This document shows positions 11,127 through 22,628 of a DNA stretch of 64,000 bases, in pieces. The stretch's first letter is position 1. Each line of letters starts with the position of its first letter. Source of the stretch: Mactra quadrangularis (taxonomy: Eukaryota > Mollusca > Bivalvia > Venerida > Mactridae). The DNA is taken from NCBI GenBank assembly GCA_025267735.1, contig CM046293.1, positions 9,324,560 through 9,388,559 on the forward strand, read 5' to 3'. The position numbers were made by a program, and so were the translations under genes. The notes under the pieces were generated by a model. It ran no database searches, was not told where the DNA came from, and saw only the letters and a list, made by a program, of their open reading frames with translations.

Positions 11127-12043
11127 CAGTATAACCTCTGCTAACGGCACCTCTAACGAGCAGCAACCTCCGACGAGCGGCATATTAGAATTCCCCCCGT
11201 CGATTTTGCACTATGATTTACCTCTAATGAACGACACCTCCGCAGAAAGGTAAACGGCCGTTGATTTAAATTCCCATTGTCATTCTTTACCTCTGTACAG
11301 CGACACTAAGTCTAGCAAGGTTAATATGATCAATTATCGATAATTATCTATGAACGGAAGATTTAAACAATAAGCCATACCCTTACTCGTATAATACTAC
11401 CCTAAAGTGTCATGTTGTTAAATCATTTGACTAACAGGGGTTAATACACAAGTGACATATGGTTTCCATGACACCAACGAACGGATCTAAGATGAGGAGC
11501 GCTTTGTTTGGTAGGCTGACGTCATCAAGTATCGGTTGTACATACGTCCAGCTAGTAAACGATACTAAATGAAACTTATTTGTTATTGTATTTATTATTA
11601 AAAGCTTCCATGGCATGAATTCAATTTTAAAGTTATTTGAGGTTTAAGAGCCGAATCAGATAGTTACTCCCGAAAAGACGACGATAATCCATGCTAAATA
11701 TTATTCGCCATTAGACAGGTATAAAAACAATTATGACGGTAAAAGAAACAATTTCAGTGGTGTATTGCTTTCTTTTGCGTAAACTAACCATCATGCTGAG
11801 AATTTCTAACGGTGATAATGATTAATTAAAAAAAATGTAATCGTATTAAAACTTTTTACTTTAGTCGATCAGCGCCCGATAATAAATGTATTTACATAAC
11901 AGAACGGATAACGGCCAGTTTTCCGTACCGAAACGGCCGTTTTTCGTGATCGGTAGAAAAAGTCTACCTCTGCAGAGCGGCACCTCTGCAGAGCGGCAGT
12001 TTTTTCAAACTCCGCCGAAAGTCGCTCTGCAGAGGTTACACTG
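11127..12043. mobile_element. Pogo/Tigger-like non-autonomous element, 917 bp
   Basis: Termini are CAGTATAACCTCTGC and GCAGAGGTTACACTG, flanked on both sides by TA. Subterminal CTCTGCAGAGCGGCA motifs repeat inside both ends. The TA duplication and CAGT..AACCTC ends are those of the pogo/Tigger branch of Tc1/mariner. No transposase frame is present. Copy B has an intact microsatellite across the site (near 48.42-48.43 kb), so this is a copy-A-only insertion. A 176-bp relative occurs twice elsewhere, plus one fragment. Confidence 0.85.
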
Positions 12044-12045
12044 TA

Positions 12046-12180
12046 ATAATAATCATGATGATGACATGCTGCTGCTGCTGCTGATGATGATGAAGATGAA
12101 GAGATGATGATGACGATGCCGACGACGACGACGAAGTTGGTGGAAAAAATAATGATAATAATAATGATTAATAAGTAAAA
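12046..12180. repeat. Compound microsatellite (GCT, GAT, GAC)
   Basis: Runs of CTG, ATG and ACG trinucleotides. Continues the tract interrupted by the pogo-like element and has a direct counterpart in copy B at about 48430-48560. Confidence 0.85.
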
Positions 12181-12635
12181 CCCATCACTATCAATATAAA
12201 AAAATACAATTACTCATCATTACATTATAATTTATCACAGACGATGTTATAGTTTTAGTGTCACCTGAGGGCTAACCGCCACCGCCCATTTATATAATAT
12301 TTTTGTATTGTTTCTTATTTATTCTTTTATATTTTAAGTTGATTGGACCTACAGCATTCACAGTTTATGACTCGACTTTTTTTACATTTTTCTTACTGCA
12401 TCTTCCTCTTCCGGGTATTATTTACAAGTGCGCGTCTGTGCCAGTAAAAATTGTTTATATTTATGTATGTGATTGAGAAATTTTAACTTGACTATGTTAT
12501 CAATGCCACCAAATTGATAGAAAGTTGTTGGTTTTAGTCTAGCTAGCAACTTTAAGTCTCAGTGAGAAAACTTAAAACAAAATAATAAAGTGGTTACGAG
12601 CTAACATTGAACAGCCAACTCAGCATTCGTTTAAT

Positions 12636-13898
12636 GAGAGTCTATCTCCATTTCTTTTTTGTATGTTTTTAAACGATCTAGAAGAGCAACTAATAGCTAA
12701 CAAGTTTGAAGGTATCGATATTATAATGACCAAGATATTCATCTTACTCTATGCAGATGATATAGTTATATTCTCGGAAAGCGCGTCCGGACTACAAAAA
12801 GGTTTTGATATATTATACGAATACTGCATTCGATGGAAGTTAAAAATCAATGTTACTAAGACTAAAGTTGTTGTTTTTCGTAAAGGTGGTACATTTCCTA
12901 GAGATATTTGCTTCATGTATAATGGCGAACCCATAGAAATTGTTAGTTCTTTTAATTACTTGGGTATTGTTTTTAGTCAAAGTGGTTCTTTCAATATGAC
13001 GCAATCCACTCTTGCGGGCGAGGCACTCAAAGCGGTTTTTAGTCTAAACAAATACTTACTTAACTTTCCTTATGTCTCTATAAACCATAGACTAGACCTT
13101 TTTGACAAACTCGTACTTCCTATCTTAAACTATTCGTGCGAAGTATGGGGGTTTCATAGGGGCAATAGTCTAGAACGCGTATATATCCAATATTGCAAAA
13201 CATTACTTGGTGTAAAAAAATGTACACAGAATGACTTTGTATATGGTGTCTTGGGTCGTTTTGACCTAATGTACTACAGACTTGTTAAGATTGTCAAATA
13301 TTGGTTAAAAATTATCTCTTGCCCGGACTCTAAATACTGCAAAATCATTTATGAACTTTTAAAATATGATGCCGAAAAAATGCCGAACAAAACTTCTTGG
13401 GTTACACTTGTGAGAAATCTTCTGTCTACACTAGGATTTTATGATGCGTGGGATGCGCAAAGCGTTGGTAACAATGAGTTATTTATCATCAATGTTAAAC
13501 AACGACTTAAAGACACTCGTATCCAAAACTGGAATGAAAGACTTAGAAATTCTAGCAGAGCTGATTTTTTTCGTACAATTATAAATTTTGAGTGCCAATT
13601 TTATTTAACTAGCATAGATCAAATTAAATACAGAACAGCCATGACAAGGCTTATAACATCATCGCACAAATTAAGAGTTGAAACAGGTCGCTGGCATAAG
13701 CCTCATAAAATCCCTAGAGAGAATAGGTTATGTACAAAATGTAACAAAGTTGATGACGAGTATCATTTCATACTAGAATGTTCTCTATATAATGATTTAA
13801 GACAAACGTATATTGACAGGCACTATAGATTTCATCCCAGTATGTTTAAACTTAAGCAACTTTTCGAAAGCAAAAACGATGCTAAGATAGAAACCTAA
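12636..13898 (+). CDS. LINE reverse transcriptase, C-terminal part (5' truncated)
   Basis: The frame is open from the truncation point, so the first residues ESLSPFLFCMFLNDLEE are the conserved stretch just upstream of the catalytic palm motif; the Met at 12663 is internal and not a natural start. YADD lies at residues 30-33 counted from that Met and supplies the catalytic aspartates. It is followed by the INVTKTK thumb-side segment. A C-x2-C-x7-H-x4-C zinc-knuckle-like motif (CTKC...H....C) is at residues 357-373. The frame has no internal stops for 411 codons from that Met. The product is inactive alone, because half the RT fingers and the whole endonuclease are missing. The clade is probably within the CR1/Jockey group, but I am not sure of it. 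Confidence 0.92.
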   Translation, partial: ESLSPFLFCMFLNDLEEQLIANKFEGIDIIMTKIFILLYADDIVIFSESASGLQKGFDILYEYCIRWKLKINVTKTKVVVFRKGGTFPRDICFMYNGEPIEIVSSFNYLGIVFSQSGSFNMTQSTLAGEALKAVFSLNKYLLNFPYVSINHRLDLFDKLVLPILNYSCEVWGFHRGNSLERVYIQYCKTLLGVKKCTQNDFVYGVLGRFDLMYYRLVKIVKYWLKIISCPDSKYCKIIYELLKYDAEKMPNKTSWVTLVRNLLSTLGFYDAWDAQSVGNNELFIINVKQRLKDTRIQNWNERLRNSSRADFFRTIINFECQFYLTSIDQIKYRTAMTRLITSSHKLRVETGRWHKPHKIPRENRLCTKCNKVDDEYHFILECSLYNDLRQTYIDRHYRFHPSMFKLKQLFESKNDAKIET

Positions 13899-14392
13899 GT
13901 GTTTATATTTTTAAAGCTTTTAAGATACATGAATCATACAATGCGCAAATATAAGTCTTTATATCCGTCGCAAAATACGTGATTGTTCACAAATAACTGA
14001 TTTTTACCAAAGACATGTCATATATTAAATTATGAGTATAATATATTATGTTTAGTACTTCACGTATTATACTCCTCATGCCTCATGCAGAATACGTAAT
14101 CTATCAAAAACAACTCTCTTGCTTAAAGACTTCCTTAAGTCGAAGTTTGATTATTACATATCAACAGATTTTATATTTTAATCCGTTAAAACTTGTGAGT
14201 AATATATATGATGATTTCTTGTATTTGTCTCTAAACACATACAAATGTGTATTGTTGTTTGTCACAAATAACTTGAACATGCAAATTGTAAAATAACTAA
14301 TATTGTATATATTACTGTTGGAATATATATTTTGACTCTGAGTATATATAAATGTACGATTTCCTTTTGCAAAATTGTTTTTGCAGAAAATT

Positions 14393-14950
14393 GCCTTATG
14401 TCAGTTACAATTATTATATATTAGTACTGATATTATTTTGGTATATGTCAATTACGAGTATTATATATTGGTACTATTATGATTTTTGGTATATGTCAAT
14501 TACGAGTATTATATATGAGTACTAAAATTATTTTGGTATATGTCAATTACGAGTATTATATATGAGTACTAAAATTATTTTGGTATATGTCAATTACGAG
14601 TATTATATATTAGTACTGATATCATTTTGGTATATGTCAATTACGAGTATCATATATTAGTACTGATATTATTTGATATATGTCAATTACGAGTATTATA
14701 TGTTAGTACTGATATTATTTGATATATGTCAATTACGAGTATTATATGTTGGTACTGATATTATTTGGTATATGTCAATTACGAGTATTATATTTTAGTA
14801 CTGATATTATTTGGTATATGTCAATTACGAGTATTATATTTTAGTACTGATATTATTTTTGGTATATGTCAGTTACGAGTATCATATATAAGTACTGATA
14901 TTATTTTGGTATATGCCAATTACGAGTATTATATATTAGTACTGGTATTA
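14393..14950. repeat. 47-bp minisatellite in LINE 3' UTR
   Basis: About 12 units built on TATATGTCAATTACGAGTAT followed by TATATATTAGTACTGATATT, with period 47 measured between adjacent near-identical units at 14524 and 14571. Units vary by a few bases. Short frames through it are repeat artefacts. Found only inside the LINE, so it may be a normal part of that family's 3' UTR. Confidence 0.9.
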
Positions 14951-15348
14951 TTTTGTCTGTAAATATGTACAAATGTGTGATATCCCACAAGCAACTCGTT
15001 TCTGCTTATAACAGCGATACAAAACAAGTATAAGTCACCTTCTCCTGCGTATCTGTCTAAGATATTTTGATATAATTTATGATATATTACCTTTATAACC
15101 TTTGTTAACTGTGATACCTGCTCACGTTTGATTGAATTTTCATAAAACCAATCCTGTATAGCTTTATACAAAAGTACTACACTGCATATATATATATATA
15201 TATATCTATTTATGTGTGCATTGATCTCGAATGTTCTCTCTTTTTCAACTGTATGTTATTGATTACATGTAATGTCATTGTCACGTGATTGTATATTTTA
15301 TGAAATTCATTGTATGTTCACGCGGGTCTATTGACCTATTGATCTGAA

Positions 15349-15354
15349 AATAAA
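15349..15354 (+). terminator. LINE poly(A) signal AATAAA
   Basis: AATAAA lies 12 bases before the 3' end of the LINE, followed by ATCTTCTTCTTC and then the target duplication. The tail is CTT-rich rather than A-rich, as in LINEs that end in short simple repeats. Confidence 0.75.
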
Positions 15355-15500
15355 ATCTTCTTCTTCTTTAAATCCTATCCAAAATCCATTATCTTTGTTT
15401 AGTATCCTGATGAAACACTATCCAAGATATTTTATGAAAGTTGGTATGCTTATTTAAGGTACTACATCTACACAACTGTAAAAGGACATTACTTTTGATT

Positions 15501-15570
15501 TGACTGATTTTAATCGTAAATCCTTCTATATTGTATTGTTAAATTATCGTAAGATTTTTGATAATATGAT
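15501..15570. repeat. Hairpin repeat H1, left end deleted (copy A)
   Basis: Keeps the loop and right arm (TCGTAAGATTTTTGATAAT) but lacks the left arm. Copy B has the whole unit at 49470-49558, so copy A lost about 50 bp. Confidence 0.75.
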
Positions 15571-16882
15571 GCCATGGCCCTTTATACTTTACTGATTATT
15601 GTTAATATGTGTTCCAGTTGAAATATCTTTAGTACTAATGAAGGTATTTGAATGAAAATTGGTATGCTTTTTCATCGATACTACATCTACACAAGTGTAA
15701 GGGAAAATTACAATTGATTTTTTGTTTTTTAGTTATACTCCATTCATATTTTACAAATAGGACTATAATCATTGGTTGACTAATTTATTTCCTTTGGTAA
15801 ATATCTAAGTCTTGTCTTAAAAGCTCTTTTTTAAAGATAATTCATGATATGGACAAAACATTCGAAAAGTCTAACGCGCTGTCCTTGGATTACTCTTGTT
15901 ATGGAATAATACTAGTTAATCTATGAAACCTTTCTGTTTCAAGCTTGATATCAAATGGCGTCAATAACAAACGATAAGTGACATTTCTCTCTTAATGAAG
16001 ATTGCTCACAGTCTGCAATCTATATTATTACGTTTTCATTGTCTTTTGGTGCTAGTAATTGTCTACTGCTGATAATGGTTTCGGATGTCTTTTTATTACT
16101 TCTGATTTTTCTCTACGGAAATTACGCATATCAGGTTTTCCTTGTACGAACAATATTGTGCTGTTGAATTGAAGATGTGTTCTCAAAGAACCATACGACT
16201 AATTTCATATACTTTGTCTGGATATTAAGATAATATACTGTTTAGAAAATCAATTGCACGATCATGTTCACCTGAATTACAAAATATGAAATGGTTTAAA
16301 TAATAATATAATATCTCTTTCCCTAAAACATTAACATGGCGACTCATTTATAAATTGAGTAAAGTATTTCCGTTGTGGTTGTTGAGATAAAGTATTGAGT
16401 GACATAGGAAGGCGCCAATAATTATGTTTATGGAAAAAGTCAGAGACAAGAACTGAATACATTGATAAAATGTAAAATTATTGACAAGCTTGTAGCATAA
16501 AGTATTTGACAAAAGTAATTGCGAAATAAAGATTTAAAGGTACTAGTTCACTGACTTGGTTAAGATTTTCTATATTTTAAAAATAGTGTCTGCAATTGTG
16601 TCAAAAGATAATTCTTAATATTTTAAGACATACGACCAATAGATTTAAAAAATATATAAATAAAAGTCACAAAAATGCCAAAAGTGTCTATACGGTGACA
16701 TTATAATTACCAAAACACTACTTCTGCTTCCAGAAATGTTTCCATATAATTTAGATAGTTTCAGAAATTTTTTTATTTAAGTTGAAATCTGTGAATGAGA
16801 AACTTTAATGATACAAGACACACTAAATGGATCAAAATGTATAAAGTAATCATAGATATGTGTTTATCTAGAGGATTTAATT
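15571..16882. other. Intergenic, no gene recognised (copy A)
   Basis: Closely matches copy B (49559-50864) with few indels. This is among the best conserved stretches between the copies, yet no long frame, splice-bounded exon or known repeat is visible. Confidence 0.5.
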
Positions 16883-17388
16883 CACTGCCTTCCAAACATT
16901 CCTTCACTTATTCATAATTTACATTGTACTTTATTGAGTTTCAACATGTTCTTAAAAACAGTTTTTTTAATCATTTTAATATCGCGGATCGGGCGTGGCC
17001 AGGCGGTTACGACGTTGGACTCGGTAAGTAGTGGATAACCAGCTCTGCGTTGGTTTGAATCCCATCCAAAGACCTACCTTGTTGTTTCCTTGAGCGAGAA
17101 ACTTTATCCTAACTAAAATAAATTAGTACGAGATTGCTTTTTGAAATAAGTACATTTTTCTTTTGGATATGAAATGACAAAATATTTCAAACCTGATATT
17201 GTTTAAGTGTGATACATTGACCATAGTTTTGAGAGGCTTCTAGATAACGTTTGATTCAACTAAAAAAACTGATTGTAATAGTGTTTCTATAGCATTATTA
17301 ATAAAAAATAAACAATGGTACAACGTTTGACAAACTTGAAAACTTGAAAATTTTAATTAACTATACTGTGAACCTTTGGAGGGCAATG
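16883..17388. mobile_element. TA-flanked TIR element carrying a SINE (copy A)
   Basis: Left terminus CACTGCCTTCCAAACATTCC and right terminus GAACCTTTGGAGGGCAATG are inverted relatives (CAYTGCCYTCCAAA). The right end is followed by TA. Copy B's left end is preceded by TA and reads CACTACCCTCC. SINE family D sits inside. Similar GGAGGGCA ends appear near 23540 and 36050, suggesting a dispersed family. No coding capacity. Confidence 0.45.
16983..17115 (+). mobile_element. SINE family D, 5' part (copy A)
   Basis: tRNA-like head GGGCGTGGCCAGGCGGTTAC with GTTGGTTTGAATCCC as B box, then CTTGTTGTTTCCTTGAGC and AACTTTATCCTA. The better preserved copy at 30817 has GGGTTCGAATCCC and a longer body. Confidence 0.7.
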
Positions 17389-17390
17389 TA

Positions 17391-17751
17391 TACTGACACG
17401 CAAAAAACTATACACTCAGTAAAAGACAAATTTCACATACAAAGTTAAATTGTTTGTATTAACTTAAGAAAATTGTTTAATAATCCATGACAGATATTGA
17501 TGTACAATTACATTATTAAACTTCTTTCCTAAGTTAATACTAAAAACAAAGAACGTCTGCAACTTTTACTTTTCCTTCCTCTGTTTTTAAGCGTTAATTG
17601 TGCTTACGATGTTAACTGAAATTTAACTTATTTTACATCTAAGTGGCAAATGGATTTGACTAAATAATGATACTAAACATACCTATATTGCATTTAACTT
17701 TGTATGTGAAATTTGTCTTTTATTGAGTGTATAGTTTTTTGCGTGTCAGTA
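17391..17751. mobile_element. MITE with about 60-bp TIRs, TA target site (copy A)
   Basis: Starts TACTGACACGCAAAAAACTA and ends with its complement. The inverted match continues through ACTCA..AAAAGACAAATTTC and CATACAAAGTTAAAT, with a further inner match around GTATTAACTTA. Flanked by TA on each side. Likely a Tc1/mariner-type non-autonomous element. The left TA is shared with the right end of the preceding TIR element. Both copies carry it. Confidence 0.8.
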
Positions 17752-17753
17752 TA

Positions 17754-19126
17754 TATATAATAGACGATTTTACGATTTTAGATGTAAGAACAATAAATCA
17801 AATCATGCAATTCCTTTAAAAAATAAATGTTAACAATATTGGATTTAGACGATTTAAACATTTATTAACTAAACCCAGACATTGTTGTCATCTAAATTGA
17901 GAAAATAGAGAAAGAAAAAAAGAAACGTATGTTTTCCTTTTATAATAATATCATTTTATATTTAAGCAAATAACTTATATTGCTGTTCAATGCTTCTACT
18001 TGTATAGTATTGGTTTCGAACAAACGAACTTTAGCACTGTTGATGTTAGCAATGTTTCTGACAAACATTTTCATGTTTTAAAGATAAAGTACTAATTGAA
18101 TATACAGTAGTGACATTTTATTTCTTAGAATATGTTATAAAACCATCAATAAACCATCGAACCATTATATGTACAAATTGTCAATTACATTAATATAATT
18201 TCCTAATTGTAGACTACTTGAATGGCTATAAAGTTTAATGTCTCTGTCCTTCAAGAAATGATTAACATGAGAATATTTTGATTCGTTGATCAAATAAACA
18301 GTATTATTAAATTTAGCTTATGTCGGGTATTATAGCGTGTGTATAATTTAATAAGATAAAAACAATCAGTCTGTGATAAAAAAGCATCATTGGGCGCTTG
18401 CTTGGGCATGCGTTCTTTGTGTAAGTTATAATTAATTTAGTCATGAGCTCAGTGGATATTAGTTAATAATTCTTTTGTACTTTGAATTTATATAATAGCG
18501 GCACAAAGTTTTAATGTATAAATGTTATTTGTAGAATGTTGTTAGTTTAAAAATTGATATAAATAACTTTTCCCCACAGAGGGTGGCCCCGCGAATTCTA
18601 ACACACGTATCCAACCTAACTATTAACTATTAAACTAATTTGGAAAGATCTAGAACTTCATTTTGTCCGAACTGATTCAAGTAATTAATTTATGTTTGCT
18701 AAAGATAGTAAAACGAATGACCGAGTTATATTACACATAGTGCATTAATATATAAATATTACATCTTACAGAGAGCGATAGAACGGAATGTTTACGTGAG
18801 ACAATTATTGTCAACAGAGGCTTAAGCCGAAGTAAACATTACTAGTAAAGGGTGAACATTTAGTTCTATAACTCTCTGTATGATGTGATATTTATTTTGA
18901 TATACCGAACAACATAATTCAGAAATTGTTTAAAATTCAATTGGCACAAACCGTTTGTTTTTATCTGTTTTATTTTCCTCTAAAATTGAAGACTTTTTAA
19001 CACGTTTAGTTTGTTGTTTCTTAAAAAGTGAGCGTCCTCGCAAGGGAGGTCACTCTAATTGAATGGATAAAAACACGGATCCGGGTATTAGCAAACTCCA
19101 ACGCACTAGCCTCCGATAGGTGATGT
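17754..19126. other. Intergenic, no gene recognised (copy A)
   Basis: Colinear with copy B, which carries two additional insertions in this interval (near 52.04 and 52.82 kb). No gene, tRNA or named repeat is seen. 18770-18870 has a loose inverted pairing of CATCTTACAGAGAGCGATAG with CTATAACTCTCTGTATGATG. Confidence 0.5.
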
Positions 19127-19646
19127 CAAGTGTTTCGACACCTTTGGGGATGTATTAAGGGCCCTTTAAAGGTGAAGTTTCGACAGCTTTGGGGAAATGT
19201 CTGGTTAACAGTGGCGTTATGTTACACTGTTCAGGACATGTCCGGTTAACAGTAGCATCATGTTATACTGTTCAGGACACCAATTTTCAATATAAAATAA
19301 ATAGAAATAAATAAGAAATTAGTGATAAAAATGTAAACTTAAGTCGAATCATGGTCTGTGAAGGATGTAGGTCCAAAATATAAATGTCAAAATATAAATT
19401 ATATAAATATAAATATATGAAATATAAAAGCTCAATAGAAAAAATAAAAAATAAACTTACACACTATATAACATCATGTTTTATATTTCTTTTTATTTTT
19501 TTGTGTTATTGTATGTACATTATGTTTTTATGGTGAAGGGGTTTTACTTACATGTATTTATTTTTTATTACATTCTTGTACAACGCCATTGAATATGTAA
19601 TATAGAAATAGGCGTTTAATCAAATGAAAAAGTTTAAGTTTAAGTT
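19127..19646. other. Copy-A-only block of about 520 bp
   Basis: Copy B runs directly from GGTGATATCAAG to CGGGCTGATAAG. The block contains two near-identical TTAACAGT..TGTTCAGGACA units (about 50 bp apart) and an inverted partial copy of the repeat seen around 10875-10920 and 12340-12395. No terminal repeats are obvious. Confidence 0.7.
19270..19625 (-). repeat. Inverted partial copy of microsatellite-bearing repeat
   Basis: On the minus strand GGACCTACAT.CTTCACAGAC matches GGACCTACAGCATTCACAGT at about 12346. The other end, TTTAACGCCTATTTCTATAT..ATTCAATGGCGTTG, matches 10877-10915. The original therefore appears to be a dispersed element with an internal AAT tract, here without the tract. 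Confidence 0.55.
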
Positions 19647-20630
19647 TAAGCGGGCCGATAGATGATGTCCAGAGGGTGACATTACGGATTGTAATCCAGT
19701 GACGCCACATTAGACTAAATGGTAAACAAATCACGTGAGATATAATAATATAGACGGCTGTATGTCTGCATCTTTAATTACGCTGTTTAAGAAACATACA
19801 AAACCATATAATGCGAAATGTAACTATCTGACTGAAATATATTTATTACAATATCTTTGACTGAAGGACTATATTATTCGCGTGCATTATTGTTATCTTT
19901 AATTGTTTTCGGTGCGATATAAAAAATTTTCGTGTTGATTTTCCGTTAAACCCAACATCACTCCATGCTCACAGTCTTCACGAAAAAACTTTGGTCAGAA
20001 CTGGACATTCGGTCCAGCAAATGGATTTTTACTGGACCGAATGAAAGTTTACTGGACCAAAGAATGGCAATATTTTAAAATAATGCAGTTCATATTAATG
20101 ATTTAGCATATTATATAATAAAATTATATAAAAATATCACTCTAAATCACGGTTTTTATTGAATATGGAAAATTTAAGCTGTTAAAAATTGGTGGACAGT
20201 CGGGCCACTAACATTTTAAAGTCGCTGGACCGACGAGGGTTTTGATGGACACGGTCAACGGTCCATCGGCTTAATTCGATGACTTTTGCTCATAATATGG
20301 AGAACTATTGACCCAGTGGTTTATTTATGCATAGATTAAACCAAAACAAATCGTAGTTCATTGTATTGTTAATCCAAACCTTTTTATAACACCTCAACCT
20401 GTTCATTGTCAATCATATAAAAAACTACAATTTGAAGAATTTGTCTGGAAATTTGTAACAGAATTCATCAAGATGAGGTATTTTATTTTTACGAAGGTGA
20501 TTTATTATCATTCCAAACTTCATCAATCAAAATCAGAATCTTCCTAACAAGAATGTAGTCTGTATAAACCTTGAGTTATCTGGTAAAACAAACAGACGCG
20601 ATGCTTTATTGTTGTTATTGCGTCTGTGAT
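19647..20630. other. Intergenic with TGGACC palindromes (copy A)
   Basis: About 20000-20275 holds repeated GGTCCA/TGGACC words in both orientations (GGACATTCGGTCCAGCAAAT, ACTGGACCGAATGAAAGTTT), present in both copies. This suggests an old inverted-repeat element whose edges I cannot place. No gene seen. Confidence 0.45.
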
Positions 20631-20944
20631 ATAGCCGCGCGGCTAGCTCAGTAACTGTTAGTAACACGTTAGTCTACTGATCAAGGAGTCGTTTGTTGGA
20701 TTCCCGGGCGGGGCATACTTTCATGAAGCTTGGTCATGAAAATATTTTCACGGTCATTCTCCCTCCTACCACTGATTCTAATTATGTAGGTCAGTAGTCA
20801 ATCACTGACGAAAGTATGCGCTTAGTAGTTGGTTTACAGCTAAATAAAGAGATTTAGTCTTTCCAGGAACATTGAGTTGGTTGACTGGCACCCGTTATTA
20901 TTGTGATCTATACAATGTGGTGCTACGATGTTAAACCACAAAAA
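20631..20944 (+). mobile_element. SINE family A, full length (copy A)
   Basis: Head GCCGCGCGGCTAGCTCAGTA (A box) and GGATTCCCGGGCGGGGCATA, body CATTCTCCCTCCTACCACTG, CAATCACTGACGAAAGTATG and TTGAGTTGGTTGACTGGC, 3' end GATGTTAAACCACAAAAAG. Also in copy B, so the insertion is old. Confidence 0.9.
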
Positions 20945-22185
20945 GTCTGAGGTTGATCTGCTTTTTGGTTTATCAGAATTTAGTTATTTCTGCATTTCTT
21001 TAATATAAACGCGATAAACATTTTATTGTTAATTCACTTATAGAATGTTTCCAATCAGTAGCACCATATGCGATACTCAATTATCTGAAATAAATAAATA
21101 TTTTCTTTCATGCTTAACGGTGAAACGTCGTGTTATTCGTTGTAAAAAAGGCCACTCGTGGAAATATGTGTTCGGAGCTCGCTCGGTGAAATAAAAATCT
21201 AACCAAATGGCCCACAGTACATAATGTAGTATAGTGGAGTAACTTATTGTGGGACAATCGGCGATGAACATAAATGGAATCTTTCGAGGCAATGACAAAA
21301 ACCAGATGTTTATTTAGTGTGTATGTCTATACATACACTTACTAAATTTGATTATCAAACTTTCGTGTGAAAGCATTTAGGGTAATTTATTTTTATTATG
21401 TGAGTTTTACTAATGGAAATGACAACTTTTAGCATCGCTTAGATAAATCAACTTAATGCTGTTAAACTAGTATAGTTTGGAGCGAAAATTACTTGCATTT
21501 GTTAGACCTTATTTAAAAAATACATTATCAAAAGTAACACAGTGTTTTGGACTGCTAAGGCAAATAGACATTTACCTGTTTCAAACACCTCTAATGAACA
21601 AGATTTTTCAAATGAATGCAACTATTGCTTAATTATTGCATTTTAAAGTGAAAGTAGATCGAAATTGAAAGAAGAATATTGTCGTCAATTCTTGAAACAG
21701 TAGTTTTGATCACAGTGTGTTTAAGATAAAGTATGATTATAGAAAAAAATGCTTAAATTTTCATAATTACTAATTAAGTTCTAAAACAAATGTAAATAAA
21801 TATAGCGTGCTCTTATAAAAGTATCCTTCTTTTTAAGAAATGGACGCTTGGTTAAACTTAAATTTAGAAAGCAAAATGGTTTGAACTGTTCATTGAGTCT
21901 ATAATACATGTTATATTTTAATATTTTTTGTGGTTATAAACAGTTTCAAGTCTACTGTTAATGAATATATCTTCATAATAGTATAGTTGTTCTAATAATT
22001 AAAGTAAGCCATAGTTTTTATCTTTGTTTTATGTTTCTTGGCGCAGCTATCCAAGCCAACGTTTGAACTATATTTTAACCGATACAAATTTCTCTACCAT
22101 ACATGTTTGTCCAGTGAAATTCTCTTTTGGGTTTTGAGAAATAAATAAGATATATGATATAATTGGTTGTCTCTAAATAAAGTTA
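20945..22185. other. Intergenic, no gene recognised (copy A)
   Basis: Colinear with copy B. The minus-strand frame at 21077-21298 partly overlaps a longer one in copy B, but the frames are shifted by indels relative to each other. No domain is visible, so I do not call a gene. Confidence 0.5.
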
Positions 22186-22440
22186 AGTTTACGGTCCCAA
22201 ATTTTAATAATGCGGCCCCGATGTAATGTTTAGTGGTACCATTTTTTCAATATGTGGTCCCAATAAAAAGCTTAGTATATGGTTCAAAGTTTTCAATTTG
22301 CGGTCACAAAAATGTTCAGATTATTGTCTCAAATATTTAATATGCGGGTCCAGAAAAAGTTTAGTATACGGTTCCAAATATTCAATATGCGGGCCATGAT
22401 AAAAACGTTTAGAATACGGTTCCATATGTTGATATATTAT
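22186..22440. repeat. Degenerate tandem repeat (ATACGGTTCCAAAT type, copy A)
   Basis: Alternating blocks of TTTAGTATACGGTTCCAAAT and TTCAATATGCGGGCC with variation, about 35 bases per half unit. The open frames at 22279-22473 and the opposite strand are products of this repeat. Present in copy B near 57460-57700. Confidence 0.65.
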
Positions 22441-22628
22441 AGTTTGATAAACATGAACATTTTGTTGAATTAAGATTTTGTAGTAGTTTAAAGTCATATG
22501 TATCAATTTTAGACAGATGAAGTCATATTTTCTTGCTAACATTTATACTGTCAAGCCTGGCATTAACACTTGAGTGCATGAAACTCAATATTTCGTAATA
22601 CCATTATCTGTTCTGTGAATATTATGGT

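Larger units (their letters stand above)
12635..15366 (+). mobile_element. 5'-truncated LINE (non-LTR retrotransposon), copy A only
   Basis: Copy B retains the empty site GTTTAAATCC. Here the same sequence is split, with TTTAA duplicated at 12630-12634 and 15367-15371. The insert begins in the middle of a reverse-transcriptase frame, so the endonuclease and N-terminal half are missing. That is typical of incomplete target-primed reverse transcription. The 3' part is a long UTR with a 47-bp minisatellite, a poly(A) signal and a CTT-rich tail. The intact remaining frame suggests a fairly recent insertion. Confidence 0.93.

Noticed and set aside
10903..11166. Isoleucine/leucine-rich frames on both strands, also at 48199-48551
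   Set aside because: Translations of an AAT/GAT microsatellite.
14765..14962. 65-codon tyrosine/isoleucine-rich frame
   Set aside because: Translation of the 47-bp minisatellite.
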